DNA of 64,000 nucleotides, taken from assembly GCA_964396895.1 (NCBI GenBank), contig CAYNGJ010000009.1:79269-143268 (forward strand), in the 5' to 3' direction. Position numbers and translations under genes: made by a program. How positions within the stretch are numbered: position 1 is the first letter of the stretch; every line of letters starts with the position of its first letter. The notes beneath the pieces are model-generated. The model worked only from the letters and a program-made list of their open reading frames with translations, was not told the DNA's origin and ran no database searches. Shown here piece by piece: positions 30,161-40,772 of this stretch. The stretch is from UBA2334 sp964396895. GTDB lineage: Bacteria > Pseudomonadota > Gammaproteobacteria > Burkholderiales > Burkholderiaceae_C.

Positions 30161-31138
30161 ATGGTTTCCCGTCGTCATGTTTTTGCCCTGGGTTTGGTGG
30201 CCGCCTCGTTGGGCGCTGCCGGGGGGGCCTGGGCACAGGCCTACCCCAACAAGCCCGTGAAGTTGCAAGTGCCGTTTGCACCCGGTGGCACCACGGACAT
30301 CGTGGCCCGCGTCATTGCCGACCCGTTGGGGCGCATCCTGGGCCAGTCGGTGGTGGTCGAAAACAAGGCTGGTGGTGGCGGTGTGGTGGGGGCGTTGGAC
30401 ACGTCGCGCGCCACGCCCGACGGGTATTCGCTGGGCATGGCCACGGTGTCCACCACGGCGGCCAACCCAGCCATCAATCCGCGCATTCCGTACAACCCCA
30501 TCACCGATTTCACGCCGGTCATCAACATCGCGGCCACGCCCAACCTGATTGCGGTGCACCCCAGCTTTCCCGCCAAAGACTACAAGAGCTTCATTGCCGA
30601 GCTGAAGAAGTCGCCGGGCAAACACTCATATGCGTCGTCGGGCACGGGGGGCATTGGTCACCTGCAAACCGAGCTGTTCAAGAGCTTGGCGGGTGTGTTC
30701 ATCACCCACATTCCTTACCGGGGGGCAGGTCCGGCGCTGAACGACACGGTGGGTGGCCAGGTGCCCATCATTTTTGACAACATTCCCTCGGCGCTGCCCT
30801 TCATTCAGTCGGGCAAGCTGATCCCGATTGTGGTGGCCGCACCCGAGCGTCTGGCGGTGTTGCCCAACGTGCCCACCTTCAAAGAGGTGGGGTTGGAGCC
30901 CGTCAACCGCATGGCTTACTACGGCATCCTGGGCCCCAAAGGCATGCCCAAGGACGTGGTGGACAAAATCAATGCCGCCGTCAAGCAGGCACTGTCTGAC
31001 CCCGCCGTGAAAAAGCGGATTGAAGACACCGGCTCCATCGTGCTGGGCAACAGCCCGGAAGAGTTCGCCGCGCAAATGAAGGCTGAGCTGGAGGTTTACA
31101 AAGGTGTGGTGGCCAAACAGGGCCTGACCCTGAACTGA
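30161..31138 (+). CDS. Bug/TctC-family tripartite tricarboxylate receptor
   Basis: The 325-residue periplasmic binding protein starts at ATG 30161 after AAGGAG. A Tat/Sec-like signal (RRHVFALGLVAASLGAAGGA) precedes the mature domain. Family motifs are YPNKPVKLQVPFAPGGTTDI, KAGGGGVVGALDTSRATPDG, and THIPYRGAGPALNDTVGGQV. Bug proteins are extremely abundant in beta-proteobacteria and bind carboxylates and other small organics. No TctA/TctB membrane subunits are adjacent. Its stop overlaps the xerD start (TGATG). Confidence 0.92.
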   Translation: MVSRRHVFALGLVAASLGAAGGAWAQAYPNKPVKLQVPFAPGGTTDIVARVIADPLGRILGQSVVVENKAGGGGVVGALDTSRATPDGYSLGMATVSTTAANPAINPRIPYNPITDFTPVINIAATPNLIAVHPSFPAKDYKSFIAELKKSPGKHSYASSGTGGIGHLQTELFKSLAGVFITHIPYRGAGPALNDTVGGQVPIIFDNIPSALPFIQSGKLIPIVVAAPERLAVLPNVPTFKEVGLEPVNRMAYYGILGPKGMPKDVVDKINAAVKQALSDPAVKKRIEDTGSIVLGNSPEEFAAQMKAELEVYKGVVAKQGLTLN

Positions 31139-32118
31139 TGCCTGGCCGGGTCCGGGGTACCTCGGCGGCGGCTCAGGCCAGGGCTGCCCTGGCCCAATGG
31201 GTGGCCACGCTGCCCCCCGTACCGGCCACCAGCCAAGGGGCCATTGACCAGTTTGTGGATGCCCTCTGGCTCGAAGCTGGGCTGGCCCGCCTGACCCTGG
31301 AGGCCTACCGCAGCGATTTGACGCTGTACGCCCGCTGGCTGGCCAGCGCCCATCCCGGCGTGGCGCTGGACCAGACGGGCGAAGCACACCTGTCGGCCTA
31401 CTTTGTACTGCGTCACCTGCAAACGGTGGCCACCACGGCCAACCGGCGGCTCACGGTGTTCAAACGCTACTTTCGGTGGGCGTTGCGCGAAGGGCGCATC
31501 AGTGCCGACCCCACGCTGCGGCTGCTGTCGGCCAAGCAACCCCTGCGCGTGCCCCAGGCCCTGACCGAACACCAGGTGGGCGCTCTGTTGGTCTCACCCG
31601 ACCTCGGCACACCCCTGGGCCTGCGCGACCGCGCCATGCTGGAGCTGATGTACGCCAGCGGCCTGCGCGTGAGCGAGCTGGTGGGGCTGAAGGTGTTCCA
31701 GGTCAGTCTGGCAGACCACGTGCTGCGCACCTTTGGCAAGGGCAGCAAAGAACGTCTGGTGCCCTTTGGCCTGGAAGCGGCCGATTGGCTGCAGCGCTAC
31801 CTGTTGGCCGCGCGGCCCGCCATTTTGGGCGGGCAGCAGACGGAAGACCTGTTTGTCACGGCCCGTGGCCAGGGCATGACACGCATGGCGTTCTGGATGA
31901 TCGTGAAAAAGCACGCCCAGGCGGCGGGCATTGTCAGCGCGCTGTCCCCGCACACCTTGCGCCATGCGTTTGCCACCCATTTGCTCAACCACGGGGCCGA
32001 CCTGCGGGCCGTGCAATTGCTGCTGGGCCACGCCGACATTTCCACCACCACCATCTATACCCATGTGGCCAGGGAGCGGCTGAAAACCCTGCACGCCCAG
32101 CACCACCCCAGGGGATGA
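31138..32118 (+). CDS. xerD: Tyrosine recombinase XerD
   Basis: XerD with XerC resolves chromosome dimers at dif. The 326-residue protein has an N-terminal SAM-like DNA-binding domain (FVDALWLEAGLARLTLEAYR) and a catalytic domain with the RKHRHY set: Arg in GLRVSELVGL, Lys in GKGSKERLVP, HTLRHAFATHL, LLGHADIST and the Tyr nucleophile in TTTIYTHV. It overlaps the Bug gene by one base. Confidence 0.92.
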   Translation: MPGRVRGTSAAAQARAALAQWVATLPPVPATSQGAIDQFVDALWLEAGLARLTLEAYRSDLTLYARWLASAHPGVALDQTGEAHLSAYFVLRHLQTVATTANRRLTVFKRYFRWALREGRISADPTLRLLSAKQPLRVPQALTEHQVGALLVSPDLGTPLGLRDRAMLELMYASGLRVSELVGLKVFQVSLADHVLRTFGKGSKERLVPFGLEAADWLQRYLLAARPAILGGQQTEDLFVTARGQGMTRMAFWMIVKKHAQAAGIVSALSPHTLRHAFATHLLNHGADLRAVQLLLGHADISTTTIYTHVARERLKTLHAQHHPRG

Positions 32119-32177
32119 ATTTTTTCATAGCTTAAAACCCAATGAGGTGAAGCGCTGGATGCCAAATAGGCTCTAAA
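32119..32177. repeat. Comamonadaceae-type AT-rich mini-repeat (copy A)
   Basis: Between xerD and the DTW gene lies an AT-rich 59-base segment with CATAGCTT, AAGCGCTGGATGCC and AAATAGGCTCTAAA. The same skeleton (ATAGC, then AAGCG-like, then GCC plus A/T run) recurs at about 41887-41940, 48063-48100, 55160-55215, 55884-55935, 60045-60105 and 62640-62700. The family link is from my memory of related genomes; the resemblance between copies is seen here. Confidence 0.5.
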
Positions 32178-32930
32178 TCAATCGCCCACTTTTGCCTCGG
32201 GTGCGGCGCCGGGGCTGCGCAAAGCCCGCAGGGCCTGGTGCTCGGTCCCGTCCCAGTCCACCGGCCATTGCTGTTTGGCGTGCAGGTAGTGGTGGGTGAA
32301 CACGGCCAGGTAGGCCGTCAGCGTCTGGGCGGCGTGTGCGTCGCCCGCCAGTGCCAGACAGAGGGCGGCCACTTCCGAGGTGCACAGGTGCTCGTCCCGG
32401 TTGGAGCGCCGCAGGCGGTAGGCCGACAGCTGCTCTGGCAACAGGCTGAGCACGGGCAGCCCATCCAAGTAGGGGCTTTTGCGGAACATTTTGCGCGCCT
32501 CGGCCCAGGTGCCGTCCAGCAGCACAAACAAGGGGCGCTTGCCCGTGGCCGCGGTGGGCAGGGTGGTCACCACGCGCTCGGGTGCGGCGTACTCGCCGGG
32601 GAATACCACGTAGGCTTGCCACTGCGGGTCGGCCAGCAGGGACAGCAGGGCAGGGTCCACCTCGGTGCGGCTCCAGCCAAAGGCGGCCGTGTCGGGCACC
32701 ACATCGGCCACCAGCCAACCGGTGTTGCTGGGCTTGAGGGCCTCGATGTCGCCCATGATCAGGCACACACCGGCGTGGGTGGGCAACACGGGGCGAACCG
32801 CACACAGGCAGTGGCTGGGCAGCAGACGGCAGTCGGGGCAGCGCTCGCCGCGTGGGCCACCCCGGGCCAGAAAAGGTTTGGCACTGCGCGCCAGGCGTTG
32901 GTCGCGCAGGCGCGAGACGGCGTGGACCAC
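32178..32930 (-). CDS. DTW-domain tRNA-uridine aminocarboxypropyltransferase
   Basis: The 250-residue protein transfers the aminocarboxypropyl group of SAM to a uridine in tRNA (acp3U), like TapT. A zinc-type Cys motif (CPDCRLLPSHCLC) is near the N-terminus and the DTW-type motif is LLDGTWAEARKMF, with LRRSNRDEHLCTSE downstream. GTG 32930 is chosen as start; longer in-frame sequence upstream is the complement of dbpA. It lies eight bases inside the dbpA stop region. Confidence 0.85.
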   Translation of the reverse strand: MVHAVSRLRDQRLARSAKPFLARGGPRGERCPDCRLLPSHCLCAVRPVLPTHAGVCLIMGDIEALKPSNTGWLVADVVPDTAAFGWSRTEVDPALLSLLADPQWQAYVVFPGEYAAPERVVTTLPTAATGKRPLFVLLDGTWAEARKMFRKSPYLDGLPVLSLLPEQLSAYRLRRSNRDEHLCTSEVAALCLALAGDAHAAQTLTAYLAVFTHHYLHAKQQWPVDWDGTEHQALRALRSPGAAPEAKVGD

Positions 32931-32935
32931 GCGGA

Positions 32936-34339
<1,404 letters not shown>

Positions 34340-34414
34340 GGCGGATTATCGGCGGTGTGCCTGACGCCGCCGCCTGGTCCCAAAAGCGTGTGGTGCTTGG
34401 CCTCAGTCGAACGG

Positions 34415-35035
34415 CTATCGCCCCAGCAAGGCCTTGAGCTTGATGAACGCCAGCGCGGCCATGGTGGCGTCGTTCACGGCGTTGTGCGCGTGGCGCTGGG
34501 GCAGCGCGAGGTCGGTCATCAGGGTGTTGAGCCGCAGGTCGATGTGGCTGTCGGGTTGCTGGGCGAACTTGTGGTCGGAATACATGCCCGAGATGTCCAG
34601 CAGGGCATTGGGCAATGGAATGCCCAGCACCGGTTTGAGCAGCCGGTTGAGCATGGCCACATCAAATTCCAGGTAGTAGCCCACCAGGGGGCGCGATCCG
34701 ATGAAGTCCAGCACCTGGCGCGCCACCTCCAGCGGTGGCAGTCCGTGGGTGGCCAGGTCGGCCTCGCGCAGTTGGTGGATGCGCACGCTGTCGGCCCCCA
34801 TGGGTGCGCGCAGGCCATCGGGCAACACCATCAGCGACAGGCGCTCGCTGGTCAAAATGCGTTGCCCGCAGACACGCACGGCCCCGATGCTGATGATGTG
34901 GTCGCGCGCCCGATCGAGCCCTGTGGTTTCGCAGTCGATGCTGACCCATTCGTCGGTGGGTGGTGGATCGAACAGAAAGCCAAAGGCCGGGTCGCGCAGT
35001 CGGCGGCGGTACCAGGCACGCTGCAGCGCGTTCAC
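34415..35035 (-). CDS. DnaQ-like 3'-5' exonuclease
   Basis: The 206-residue protein has the DEDDh exonuclease motifs: VSIDCETTGLDRARDHI (Exo I), VGYYLEFDVAMLNRLL (Exo II) and HAHNAVNDATMAALAF (Exo III). It is similar to the epsilon-like exonuclease found downstream of the DUF294/CBS gene in many proteobacteria. Its GTG start overlaps the stop of that gene. The precise substrate is unknown. Confidence 0.88.
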   Translation of the reverse strand: MNALQRAWYRRRLRDPAFGFLFDPPPTDEWVSIDCETTGLDRARDHIISIGAVRVCGQRILTSERLSLMVLPDGLRAPMGADSVRIHQLREADLATHGLPPLEVARQVLDFIGSRPLVGYYLEFDVAMLNRLLKPVLGIPLPNALLDISGMYSDHKFAQQPDSHIDLRLNTLMTDLALPQRHAHNAVNDATMAALAFIKLKALLGR

Positions 35036-36858
35036 AGCGTCTCCAGTTTGAAGTGGGTGCGCAGGTGCTGCTTGAAGCGCTTGATGATGGCCAGCGAGTC
35101 TTTCAGCAGGTCGCGCTCCAGGGTGCCCAGCTCGGACAGGCGCACCAGGTGGTGTGCCGGTTCACCCAGTTGGCGCAGGCGCAGGTTGTTTTTGAGCCGC
35201 AAACCCATGAGGAACTGCAGCGCGTCGGTGAGGTCGCGCGCCATGGTGGCGTCCAGGTGGTGGTGGCTGCTGAGCTGGTGAATGCGCTCGGTGGTGCGCA
35301 CGGCGGGCAGCTGGTGCTGCAATGCCAGTGCCCGTATGCCGTGCACGATGGGGAAGGTGCCCAGCTTTTTCAGGTCAAACGCCTGTTCCTCGCGGCCACG
35401 CAGGGTGGTCAGCCGGTTCCACCAGGTGCTGGGCTCGCTGAACTGGTCCACCGCGCTGGCAAAACGGGCCAGCAGGGCATCGCTGCCGTGAAAGAGCCTG
35501 GCCAGGTGTTGCTGTGCCTGGTGCAGCAGGGCGGCATCGCCGGCCACGGCGCGCGCATCCATGAAGATGGCCAGGTGCATGGGGCCGTCGGGGTCGGCAC
35601 CGTGCAGCCAGTCGGTGATGGTGGCTTTGAACGCCGTCAGCGGCTGACGCCACAGCGGGTTGGTGACCATGATGTTGCCCGGACAAGTGGGGTAGCCGAA
35701 GGTGGTCAGCGCGTCGTTGAAGCGCTGGGCAATGGCGGGCAAGTCTGGGCAATCGAAGCCGTCGCAGAGCAGCAGCGCGTTGTCCTGGTCGGTTTTGAGG
35801 ATTTGTTCGCACCGTCCTTCGCTGCCCATGACCAACAAACAACTGTGCGCCACCAGCTCGGGCGGGGCCACGCAGGCCCAGAGCTTGGCAAAAATCTGGC
35901 TGTTGAGTTCGCTGACCAAGCTGGAAATGACTTCTATCTTCACCCCGCCGTTGTGCAGCACGCCAATCAGGCCATCCATTTGTTGGGCCGCGGCCTGCAA
36001 CTCGCCCACGCTGGTGGCCTGCTGCACCTGCATGGCAATCAGGTGTGAGTGGTTGGAGATGAAGCTCATCAGGTCCAACTGGCTGAGCACCCCCAGAATG
36101 GTGTCTCCCTCTCGCACCAGCACGCGGTGCACACGGTGGCGGATCATGACCAACAGGGCGTCAAACAGCTCGGTGTCGGGGCCCACGGCCACCAGGTCAA
36201 ATCGCGCCACCTCCCGCACGGCCAGTTGTCCGGGTGGGGTGGGGTGGAGCAGGGCGTCGCGCAAATCGGTGGTGGTGAACATGCCCACGCGGGCTTGGCC
36301 ATCGGGACCCACGTCGTTGACCAGGGCGTTGGTCAGCCCCGCGTCCGACAACTGGCGACACAGCGTGACCAAGTCGGTGTCACCGGCCACAAACCAGGGC
36401 TTGCGGATGAAGGCATCGCGCACCTTGACCATCATCAGCGACAAAAACTCCCGGCTTTTGTTGCCCTCGGAGACGGCGGACAGGCGCCGCGACATGTCGG
36501 CAAACAGCAAGGCACTGAAGCGGCTGTTGCCCGCGACCAAGTCTTTCAGCGTGGCCTGTGGCAGCAGGTAGGTGATGACCTCGTCCAGCGCAGTCAGCAC
36601 GCTGGTGGTTCGTCCGGCCATGGTGGCACGGGCGGCAAAAAAATCGTCTGGCCCATACACAGCGACCACTTCGCCCGATTCCACATGCTGCACATGGCCC
36701 TTGATGACCACATGCACGTAGAGCGCGGGCATGTCGGGGTCCAGGATGACGGTGTCCTTGGGGAAGTACGCAATGTCCAGACTGTCTTGCACCCGCTGGC
36801 GCTCAGCAGGGTTCAGGCAGTCAAACGGGGGGTGGTTGAAATTGAACGCGCTGGGCAT
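35032..36858 (-). CDS. DUF294 nucleotidyltransferase with cNMP and CBS domains
   Basis: The 608-residue protein has an N-terminal cyclic-nucleotide-binding-like domain (about 20-130, with PALYVHVVIKGHVQHVESGE), two CBS motifs (about 155-285, with VGMFTTTDLRDALLHP and VHRVLVREGDTILGVLSQLD) and a DUF294 nucleotidyltransferase core with LVMGSEGRCEQILKTDQDN (about 335-360), plus a helical C-terminus. The domain set resembles signal-transducing uridylyltransferase-like proteins of unknown target. In proteobacteria it pairs with actP and the DnaQ-like gene, suggesting a regulatory role in acetate use. Confidence 0.88.
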   Translation of the reverse strand: MPSAFNFNHPPFDCLNPAERQRVQDSLDIAYFPKDTVILDPDMPALYVHVVIKGHVQHVESGEVVAVYGPDDFFAARATMAGRTTSVLTALDEVITYLLPQATLKDLVAGNSRFSALLFADMSRRLSAVSEGNKSREFLSLMMVKVRDAFIRKPWFVAGDTDLVTLCRQLSDAGLTNALVNDVGPDGQARVGMFTTTDLRDALLHPTPPGQLAVREVARFDLVAVGPDTELFDALLVMIRHRVHRVLVREGDTILGVLSQLDLMSFISNHSHLIAMQVQQATSVGELQAAAQQMDGLIGVLHNGGVKIEVISSLVSELNSQIFAKLWACVAPPELVAHSCLLVMGSEGRCEQILKTDQDNALLLCDGFDCPDLPAIAQRFNDALTTFGYPTCPGNIMVTNPLWRQPLTAFKATITDWLHGADPDGPMHLAIFMDARAVAGDAALLHQAQQHLARLFHGSDALLARFASAVDQFSEPSTWWNRLTTLRGREEQAFDLKKLGTFPIVHGIRALALQHQLPAVRTTERIHQLSSHHHLDATMARDLTDALQFLMGLRLKNNLRLRQLGEPAHHLVRLSELGTLERDLLKDSLAIIKRFKQHLRTHFKLETL

Positions 36859-36898
36859 GGTGTGGCGTGTCTCGGTCAGGTGGGTTCACCATTGTGGG

Positions 36899-36937
36899 CA
36901 AAAAAAGGCCGCTGACACCCTGGGGTGGCAGCGGCCT
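36899..36937 (-). terminator. Rho-independent terminator after actP
   Basis: On the minus strand AGGCCGCTG (complement of 36929-36937) pairs perfectly with CAGCGGCCT (complement of 36906-36914), followed by at least seven T residues. It lies about 80 bases downstream of the actP stop and ahead of the DUF294 gene. Confidence 0.88.
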
Positions 36938-37017
36938 GTTGAACACTGTCCGGACAGCCTGGATAAGGTGTGGCGAACAGCAACCTTCTCAAAGAAACAA
37001 TCGTTGTGGTCCGGGCC

Positions 37018-38781
37018 TCAGTGGCCAGAGGCGCCGTCGGCACCAATGCCGGTTTCGGAGCGCACCTGCTGGGCCAGGAAACCAGCCTTGTCGATCTTGG
37101 CGCGGTCGCTGTTGTCCAGCACGGAGAACAGCCAGATGCCCACAAAACCAATGGTCATGGAGAACAGCGCGGGTGAGGTGTAAGGGAACGGAGCTGAGCC
37201 CTTGGCGTTGCCCAGCACGGCTTCCCACACCGAGGCGGACAGCACGGTCAGCACCACGGAAGAGATCAGGCCCAGGAAGCCACCGATCACGGCACCGCGT
37301 GTGGTGCAACCCTTCCACAGCACAGACATGAACAGCACGGGGAAGTTAGCGGACGCGGCAATGGCGAAGGCCAGCGACACCATGAAGGCGATGTTTTGCT
37401 TCTCGAAGGCAATGCCCAGCGTCACAGCGACGATGCCCAGCGCAATGGTGGTCATGCGGGACACCTTCAGCTCGGAAGCGCTGTCGGCCTTGCCCTTTTT
37501 GATCACCGTGGCGTAGATGTCGTGGGACACGGCAGAGGCGCCCGACAGCGTCAGGCCCGCCACCACGGCCAGAATGGTCGCGAAGGCCACGGCAGAGATG
37601 AAGCCCAGGAACACGTTGCCGCCCATGGCGTTGGCCAGGTGAATGGCCGCCATGTTGCCGCCACCAATCAGGCCGCCCTTGGCGTCCAGGAACTGGGGGT
37701 TGGTCAGCACGAAGGCAATGGCACCAAAACCAATGATGAAGGTCAGGATGTAGAAGTAGCCAATCCAGGTGGTGGCCCAGAGCACGGATTTGCGGGCTTC
37801 TTTGGCGTTGGGCACCGTGAAGAAACGCATCAGGATGTGGGGCAGACCGGCGGTGCCGAACATCAGCGCCATGCCGAAGGAGATGGCGGAGATGGGGTCT
37901 TTCACGAAGTTGCCTGGTCCCATGATGGAGAAACCAGCGGCGTCGGCCTTGTCTTTCACGGCGAGCGCGGCGGCGGCTTCGTCCATGCCACCCTTGACGG
38001 CTTCGGCAATCATGGGCTTGGCGGCCAGCATGGACTTGATTTCCACGGCCTTGGCAAACATGGCTTCAGGGCTGAAACCAAACTGCATCAGCACCATGAA
38101 GGCCATGAACGAGGCACCGGCCAGCAACAGGCAGGCCTTGATGATCTGCACCCAGGTGGTGGCGGTCATGCCACCAAACAGCACATACACCATCATCAGC
38201 GCACCCACGATCACCACGGCGATGTAGTACTCCAAGCCAAACAGCAACTTGATCAGCTGGCCTGCACCCACCATTTGGGCAATCAGGTAGAACGCCACCA
38301 CCACCAGCGTGCCGGAAGCTGCAAACATGCGGATGGGTGTCTGGCTGAAGCGGAACGCGGCCACGTCGGCAAAGGTGAATTTGCCCAGGTTGCGCAGGCG
38401 TTCTGCCATCAGGAAGGTGACCACAGGCCAGCCCACCAGGAAGCCGATGGAGTAGATCAGACCGTCAAAGCCGCTGGCCATCACGGCTGCGGAAATGCCC
38501 AAGAAAGACGCGGCCGACATGTAGTCGCCCGCGATGGCCAAACCGTTTTGGAAGCCGGTGATGCCGCCACCGCCGGTGTAGAAGTCGGCGGCCGACTTGG
38601 TTTTGGCCGCTGCCCACTTGGTGATGTACATCGTGCCGGCCACGAACAGGCCGAACATGGTGATGGCGGTCCAATTGGTGGCTTGCTTTTCGGCCTGACC
38701 GAGGTCGGCGCCGGCTGCCATGGCGCCCGCGCTGGCGAGCAGGAGGGCCAGCAGGCCCAGGAGTTGGGTGGTGCGCTTCAT
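37018..38781 (-). CDS. actP: Cation/acetate symporter ActP
   Basis: ActP is a sodium:solute symporter that takes up acetate and related short-chain carboxylates. The 587-residue protein has a signal-like N-terminus (LLGLLALLLASAGAMA) and about 13 membrane helices. Family stretches include FYTGGGGITGFQNGLAIAGD, YMSAASFLGISAAVMASGFD, TFADVAAFRFSQTPIRMFAA and TAGLPHILMRFFTVPNAKEA. It follows the DUF485 gene with an ATGA overlap, the usual yjcH-actP pair, and is followed by an intrinsic terminator. Confidence 0.94.
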   Translation of the reverse strand: MKRTTQLLGLLALLLASAGAMAAGADLGQAEKQATNWTAITMFGLFVAGTMYITKWAAAKTKSAADFYTGGGGITGFQNGLAIAGDYMSAASFLGISAAVMASGFDGLIYSIGFLVGWPVVTFLMAERLRNLGKFTFADVAAFRFSQTPIRMFAASGTLVVVAFYLIAQMVGAGQLIKLLFGLEYYIAVVIVGALMMVYVLFGGMTATTWVQIIKACLLLAGASFMAFMVLMQFGFSPEAMFAKAVEIKSMLAAKPMIAEAVKGGMDEAAAALAVKDKADAAGFSIMGPGNFVKDPISAISFGMALMFGTAGLPHILMRFFTVPNAKEARKSVLWATTWIGYFYILTFIIGFGAIAFVLTNPQFLDAKGGLIGGGNMAAIHLANAMGGNVFLGFISAVAFATILAVVAGLTLSGASAVSHDIYATVIKKGKADSASELKVSRMTTIALGIVAVTLGIAFEKQNIAFMVSLAFAIAASANFPVLFMSVLWKGCTTRGAVIGGFLGLISSVVLTVLSASVWEAVLGNAKGSAPFPYTSPALFSMTIGFVGIWLFSVLDNSDRAKIDKAGFLAQQVRSETGIGADGASGH

Positions 38782-39086
38782 TTCAGGACAGCCTTCTTGA
38801 TTTCTTCGGTCAGGTCGTCGAATTCGCTGTTGGCGCGACGCACGTAAATGCCGGTGATGACGATGGTGAACACGATCACCCCCAAGCCCAGCGGCATGCC
38901 GATGGTGGTCACGCCGGTGCCCAGCTTGGTGGCCAGGAACGATTTGTTGAAGGCCACCAGCACAATGAAGCCGTAGTACACCACCATCATCATGATGGTG
39001 AGCGTCCAGCCAAAGCTTGAGCGCTTGGCCTTGAGTTCCTGATATTTCGGGTGGCTAGCGATGCGCTGCACCAGGTCCATTTCCAT
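38778..39086 (-). CDS. DUF485 membrane protein (YjcH-like)
   Basis: The 102-residue protein has two membrane segments (FGWTLTIMMMVVYYGFIVLV and GTGVTTIGMPLGLGVIVFTI) and the DUF485 hallmark SHPKYQELKAKRSSFGW. It is the standard small partner encoded before actP and is thought to assist the transporter. Its promoter region contains an inverted repeat at 39184-39201. Confidence 0.9.
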   Translation of the reverse strand: MEMDLVQRIASHPKYQELKAKRSSFGWTLTIMMMVVYYGFIVLVAFNKSFLATKLGTGVTTIGMPLGLGVIVFTIVITGIYVRRANSEFDDLTEEIKKAVLK

Positions 39087-39183
39087 GGGTGTCTCCTCCA
39101 GAGGTTGACTTCCGTCACAACGTCCGACCAGTCCACGGTGGTGGTCCTGCGCAGGGGGTCGCGGAAGTTGGAGGGGATGCTAG

Positions 39184-39201
39184 GTACGTGGTATTACGTA
39201 C
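39184..39201. promoter_or_regulatory. Inverted repeat upstream of the DUF485-actP operon
   Basis: GTACGT at 39184-39189 and ACGTAC at 39196-39201 are perfect inverted arms with a 6-bp spacer, about 100 bases upstream of the DUF485 start. Each arm is TACGTA-like, a form bound by some LuxR/NarL-type response regulators. Regulator identity is not determined. Confidence 0.5.
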
Positions 39202-39268
39202 TTCTTACTGGTGTGACAGCTGGTAAGAAAAAAATAACTGTCACTTTTTTGCACGGTGGGTGCATTTG

Positions 39269-40147
39269 TCAACCGGCTGTCAGCAGGTAGGCCATTTCGT
39301 CGTCGGTGAAGCCTGCCTGGCGGCGTGCCTGCTCATTGAATGGGGGGCGCAGCCGGGGGGCGGCGTGCCGCCTGGCCAGGGTCCGGTAGTGCGCCAGGGG
39401 CTCCAACCCCTGACGCTCGCACAACCAGCCGTACCAGTGGTTGCCGATGGCCACATGCCCGATTTCGTCACGCAGGATGATGTCCAGAATGTCCACCGCG
39501 CGCAGTGCTGCCGGCGTGTTGACGCGGCGCAACCGCGCCTGGATGAGCGGTGTGGCATCCAGCCCACGGGCCTCCAGCGTGCGGGGCACCAGCGCCATGC
39601 GGGCCGTGATGTCGCGTTGCGTGTTGACGCACATGCTCCACAGGCCGTCGTGCGCGGGAAAGTCGCCGTACCGGTGGCCCAGGGTGGCCAGGTGCTCGCA
39701 CAGCAGGCCAAAGTGGGTGGCCTCTTCGTCGGCCACGCGCAGCCAGTCGCGGTAGAAGGCCTCGGGCATGCCGTCGAACCGCCAGACTGCGTCCAGCGCC
39801 AGGTTGATGGCGTTGAATTCGATGTGCGCAATCGCATGCAACAGCGCGGCCAGCCCCTCGGGCGTGAAGGGCGAGCGCGTGGGCACCAGCATGGGGTCAA
39901 CCAACTCGGGCAGCGCGGGTCGGCCCGGCAGGCTGCCTTCGGGTGGGGCGCTCAGGGGCGGGGCCACTTGTGCGGCACCGTCGATGGGCAGGTGGCGCAA
40001 GCGTTGTGCCATGGCCTGGGTGGCGGCCACTTTGGCGCCGGGGTCACACAGGCACAGGGCGGCCCTGGCCTGCTCGCGCAGGGACACGGCCAACTCGGCG
40101 GCCACCAGGGTGTGGTCCGGTCCGAGGGAGTGGGGGAATTCAGTCAT
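39269..40147 (-). CDS. DUF455 ferritin-like protein
   Basis: The 292-residue protein matches DUF455, a ferritin-like di-metal family of unknown activity. Metal-ligand-like motifs are AHIEFNAINLALDAVWRF, VADEEATHFGLLCEHL and LRDEIGHVAIGNHWYGWL. The start is ATG 40147 (MTEFPHSL); a longer frame reaches into the divergent gene's leader. It is divergent from the gamma carbonic anhydrase gene with 67 bases between them. Confidence 0.85.
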   Translation of the reverse strand: MTEFPHSLGPDHTLVAAELAVSLREQARAALCLCDPGAKVAATQAMAQRLRHLPIDGAAQVAPPLSAPPEGSLPGRPALPELVDPMLVPTRSPFTPEGLAALLHAIAHIEFNAINLALDAVWRFDGMPEAFYRDWLRVADEEATHFGLLCEHLATLGHRYGDFPAHDGLWSMCVNTQRDITARMALVPRTLEARGLDATPLIQARLRRVNTPAALRAVDILDIILRDEIGHVAIGNHWYGWLCERQGLEPLAHYRTLARRHAAPRLRPPFNEQARRQAGFTDDEMAYLLTAG

Positions 40148-40214
40148 CCCTACAATTCTATTTTTCGCAGGCCCACGCGCCGCTGACAACACCCACCCCC
40201 GCAGGAGACAGCCC

Positions 40215-40739
40215 ATGGCCATCTATGAACTCGACGGCATTGCACCCCAGGTACAGGCATCCTCTTGGGTGGCGGACAGCGCCCAGGTCATGGGCAACGT
40301 GGTCCTGGCCGACGGTGTCAGTGTGTGGTTTGGCGCCACGGTGCGCGGCGACACCGACCGCATTGCCATTGGCGAAGGCAGCAACATCCAGGACGGCAGC
40401 GTGCTGCACGCCGACGTGGGGCAGCCCCTGACCATTGGCCAGCACGTCACCGTGGGCCACATGGTGATGCTGCATGGCTGCACCATCGGGGACGAGTCGC
40501 TCATTGGCATCGGGGCCATCGTGCTCAATGGCGCGAAAATCGGGCGCAATTGCCTGGTGGGTGCCGGGGCCCTGGTGACCGAGGGCAAAGAGTTTCCCGA
40601 TGGTTCCATGATCGTGGGCAGCCCCGCACGCGTGGTGCGCCAGCTCACGCCTGAGCAGATGCAGGGCCTGCGGCACAGCGCCCAGCACTACATGGCCAAC
40701 GCCGAGCGATTTCGCACCGGCCTGAAAAAAATCGCCTGA
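40215..40739 (+). CDS. Gamma carbonic anhydrase family protein
   Basis: The 174-residue protein is a left-handed beta-helix (hexapeptide repeat) of the gamma carbonic anhydrase/YrdA type. The zinc ligands fall in VLHADVGQP, TVGHMVMLHGC, and repeats such as IGIGAIVLNGAKIGRNCLVG build the helix. Activity is either carbonate/bicarbonate interconversion or unknown. ATG 40215 is preceded by GGAGA. It is followed by hslO, possibly in the same operon. Confidence 0.9.
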   Translation: MAIYELDGIAPQVQASSWVADSAQVMGNVVLADGVSVWFGATVRGDTDRIAIGEGSNIQDGSVLHADVGQPLTIGQHVTVGHMVMLHGCTIGDESLIGIGAIVLNGAKIGRNCLVGAGALVTEGKEFPDGSMIVGSPARVVRQLTPEQMQGLRHSAQHYMANAERFRTGLKKIA

Positions 40740-40772
40740 CCGTGTCGGGCTGACTCTGACTGAAAGAACCGA

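Noticed and set aside
34960..36915. Long plus-strand frames opposite the DUF294 gene
   Set aside because: They are Gly/Gln/His-rich antisense shadows, common opposite high-GC genes.
37396..38847. 483-codon plus-strand frame opposite actP
   Set aside because: Composition is His/Gly/Gln-rich and antisense to a highly conserved transporter.
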